Part shown: piece after piece, positions 35,464-36,352 of the stretch
Layout: each line of letters opens with the position of its first letter
How positions within the stretch are numbered: the stretch's first letter is position 1
Assembly: GCA_017405115.1 (NCBI GenBank)
Contig: JAFRBA010000125.1
Span: 1 to 36,352, forward strand
Reading direction: 5' to 3'
Source: Kiritimatiellia bacterium
GTDB taxonomy: Bacteria > Verrucomicrobiota > Kiritimatiellia > RFP12 > UBA1067
DNA length: 36,352 nucleotides
Program-made: the position numbers and the translations under genes
The notes under the pieces: generated by a model
Told to the model about the DNA's origin: nothing
The model's input: the letters and a program-made list of their open reading frames with translations, nothing else
Databases searched by the model: none

Positions 35464-35856
35464 ATGGAGCGACAGTACGCGACGGTCGAGGACTACGAGA
35501 CCTACTTCGGCGCGCTCTCGAGCGCGGCGGAGCGCTCGCGCGTCGAGGCTCTGATACCGAAGGCGAGCGAGAGGCTATACGAGCTCGTGTCGCGGTACGA
35601 CGTCAACGAGGCGGAGCGCGAATCCGCACTCGAAGAGGTCTGCTGCAACATGGTGAACCGCAAGATGCGCGTCACGTCGGCATGGCCCGTCCGCTCGCTC
35701 ACGCAGCAGGCGGGGTCGTTCTCGGAGACCGTCGGATACGCCGTCTCGACACGTTCGGGGTGGCAGCTTTACGCCGAGGACTACGAGGCGCTCGGCATCT
35801 CGCGCGGCGGCATGGAGGTCGTCTGGCCCTACGGGGGCGACTGCCATGCGCGGTGA
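35464..35856 (+). CDS. Head-tail connector (Gp6-like adaptor)
   Basis: A 130-residue helical protein: YATVEDYETYFGALSSAAER at the start and ALEEVCCNMVNRKMRVTSAW in the middle, with a C-terminal GSFSETVGYAVSTRSGWQLY, the pattern of phage head-tail adaptors that attach to the portal. I chose ATG 35464 (GGAGG eight bases upstream); ATG 35446 is in frame. It overlaps the next gene by 11 bases. Confidence 0.8.
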   Translation: MERQYATVEDYETYFGALSSAAERSRVEALIPKASERLYELVSRYDVNEAERESALEEVCCNMVNRKMRVTSAWPVRSLTQQAGSFSETVGYAVSTRSGWQLYAEDYEALGISRGGMEVVWPYGGDCHAR

Positions 35857-36352
35857 GACCGTGACCGTCGGGACGACCGACGTCGGCAACGTCCTCGTGT
35901 ACCCGGGAGACGCGCGCATCCCCGAGGAGCGCACGCTTCCCATGGGGGAGACGGTGGCGTACACGCTGTGCTTCCCCATCGGCTACGAGGGAGAGGTCCA
36001 CGCCGGCACATCCATAAACGTGCGCGGCCACGCATGCCGGTCCACCGGCTTCTCCGACCACGTCAGGCCACGTGAGGTCTTCGGGTCGTGGGGAGGCGAC
36101 TGGGACATGGTCGTGGCGGTCGAGTTGGTATCGGGCGATATGAGCGCGGAGATAACCGTGTACGCGCTGTCGGTCACACGCGACTCGCTGGGGCTTCCGA
36201 CCACCTCGACGACAGAGGTCTGGACGGGCGACGCCCAGGCGAGGATGCTCGACGGCTCCGAGGCGAGGGGAGAGGCGAACCTCACCGACGCCAGGGAGCG
36301 CTGGGCGTTCGTCGCGCCGTGGCAGTCCTCGTTCTCAACGCTCCGACCGGAG
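35846..36352 (+). CDS. Head closure / head-tail joining protein, N-terminal part (continues at 1-249)
   Basis: The start of the 204-residue connector gene, ATG 35846 overlapping the Gp6-like adaptor. This part gives 169 codons to the end of the window; the last 141 bases are the repeat of 1-141, and the frame continues to the stop at 247-249. The N-terminal part is strand-rich (MRGETVTVGTTDVGNVLVYP, FPIGYEGEVHAGTSINVRGH). Gene order identifies it as the head-closure protein between adaptor and tail. Confidence 0.75.
   Translation, partial: MRGETVTVGTTDVGNVLVYPGDARIPEERTLPMGETVAYTLCFPIGYEGEVHAGTSINVRGHACRSTGFSDHVRPREVFGSWGGDWDMVVAVELVSGDMSAEITVYALSVTRDSLGLPTTSTTEVWTGDAQARMLDGSEARGEANLTDARERWAFVAPWQSSFSTLRPE
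36212..36352. repeat. Terminal direct repeat, right copy (circular join)
   Basis: Identical to positions 1-141; see the left copy. It should be counted once when stating genome length. Confidence 0.95.

Noticed and set aside
1..36352. CRISPR array, full tRNA or rRNA genes, insertion sequences
   Set aside because: No regularly spaced repeats, no complete tRNA fold (only the attP half) and no transposase were seen.

Overview
The window is one complete circular genome of a temperate, siphovirus-like phage (long non-contractile tail). The last 141 bases (36212-36352) repeat the first 141 exactly, and one reading frame runs across the join, so the unique circle is about 36,211 bp. The DNA is G+C-rich, uses strong GGAGG ribosome sites, and has ATGA/TTGA-type gene overlaps. 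The attP core is the 3' half of a high-GC bacterial tRNA-Pro(GGG). With the gene families seen, this points to a host in the Actinomycetota, most likely a gut Coriobacteriia (inference; no host gene is present).

Layout. Late structural genes run rightward from about 26.5 kb, through the join, to 13.86 kb: HNH nuclease, metallopeptidase, small and large terminase, portal, MuF-type head protein (split over two frames, with a C-terminal nuclease-toxin-like domain), a DUF2513-like gene, two glycosyltransferases, scaffold, major capsid protein, connectors, tail terminator, major tail protein, frameshifted tail chaperone, tape measure, Dit, baseplate hub and spike, holin, endolysin and tail-fibre genes. 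Next comes attP (14114-14158), flanked by integrase arm-type repeats and followed by a terminator. The leftward lysogeny genes are integrase, a DUF3800 protein and an XRE repressor. Nested divergent promoters at 16656-16691 separate them from the rightward early genes: Cro-like, excisionase-like, small proteins, ERF annealing protein, SSB, a replisome-organiser-like protein with an iteron-like array, DnaC-like loader, HNH and resolvase-like nucleases, and an accessory group with a Lar-like anti-restriction protein and Cys-rich proteins. The early region ends with a DUF1492/ArpU-like regulator and a RelB/RelE-type toxin-antitoxin pair.

Most interesting points. (1) Two glycosyltransferase genes lie inside the head operon, and the major capsid and major tail proteins share the same Thr-rich C-terminal tail (TTTTGA), so virion glycosylation at that tail is a testable idea. 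(2) The MuF head protein ends in a CdiA-CT-like PD-(D/E)xK nuclease domain, followed by a DUF2513-like gene as a possible immunity partner. (3) At 25969-26204 a near-consensus promoter sits in a perfect inverted repeat and drives a 25-codon ORF whose ribosome site is complementary to a downstream anti-Shine-Dalgarno segment: a type I toxin-like or leader-RNA switch. (4) Two perfect 17-bp palindromes sharing CAACAATGTTG lie upstream of the integrase and of the toxin-antitoxin pair. (5) Integration would place a phage terminator directly behind the rebuilt host tRNA-Pro gene.

Limits: no database searches were possible. Family names rest on motif and context recognition, and promoter, operator and RNA-structure calls are by eye.
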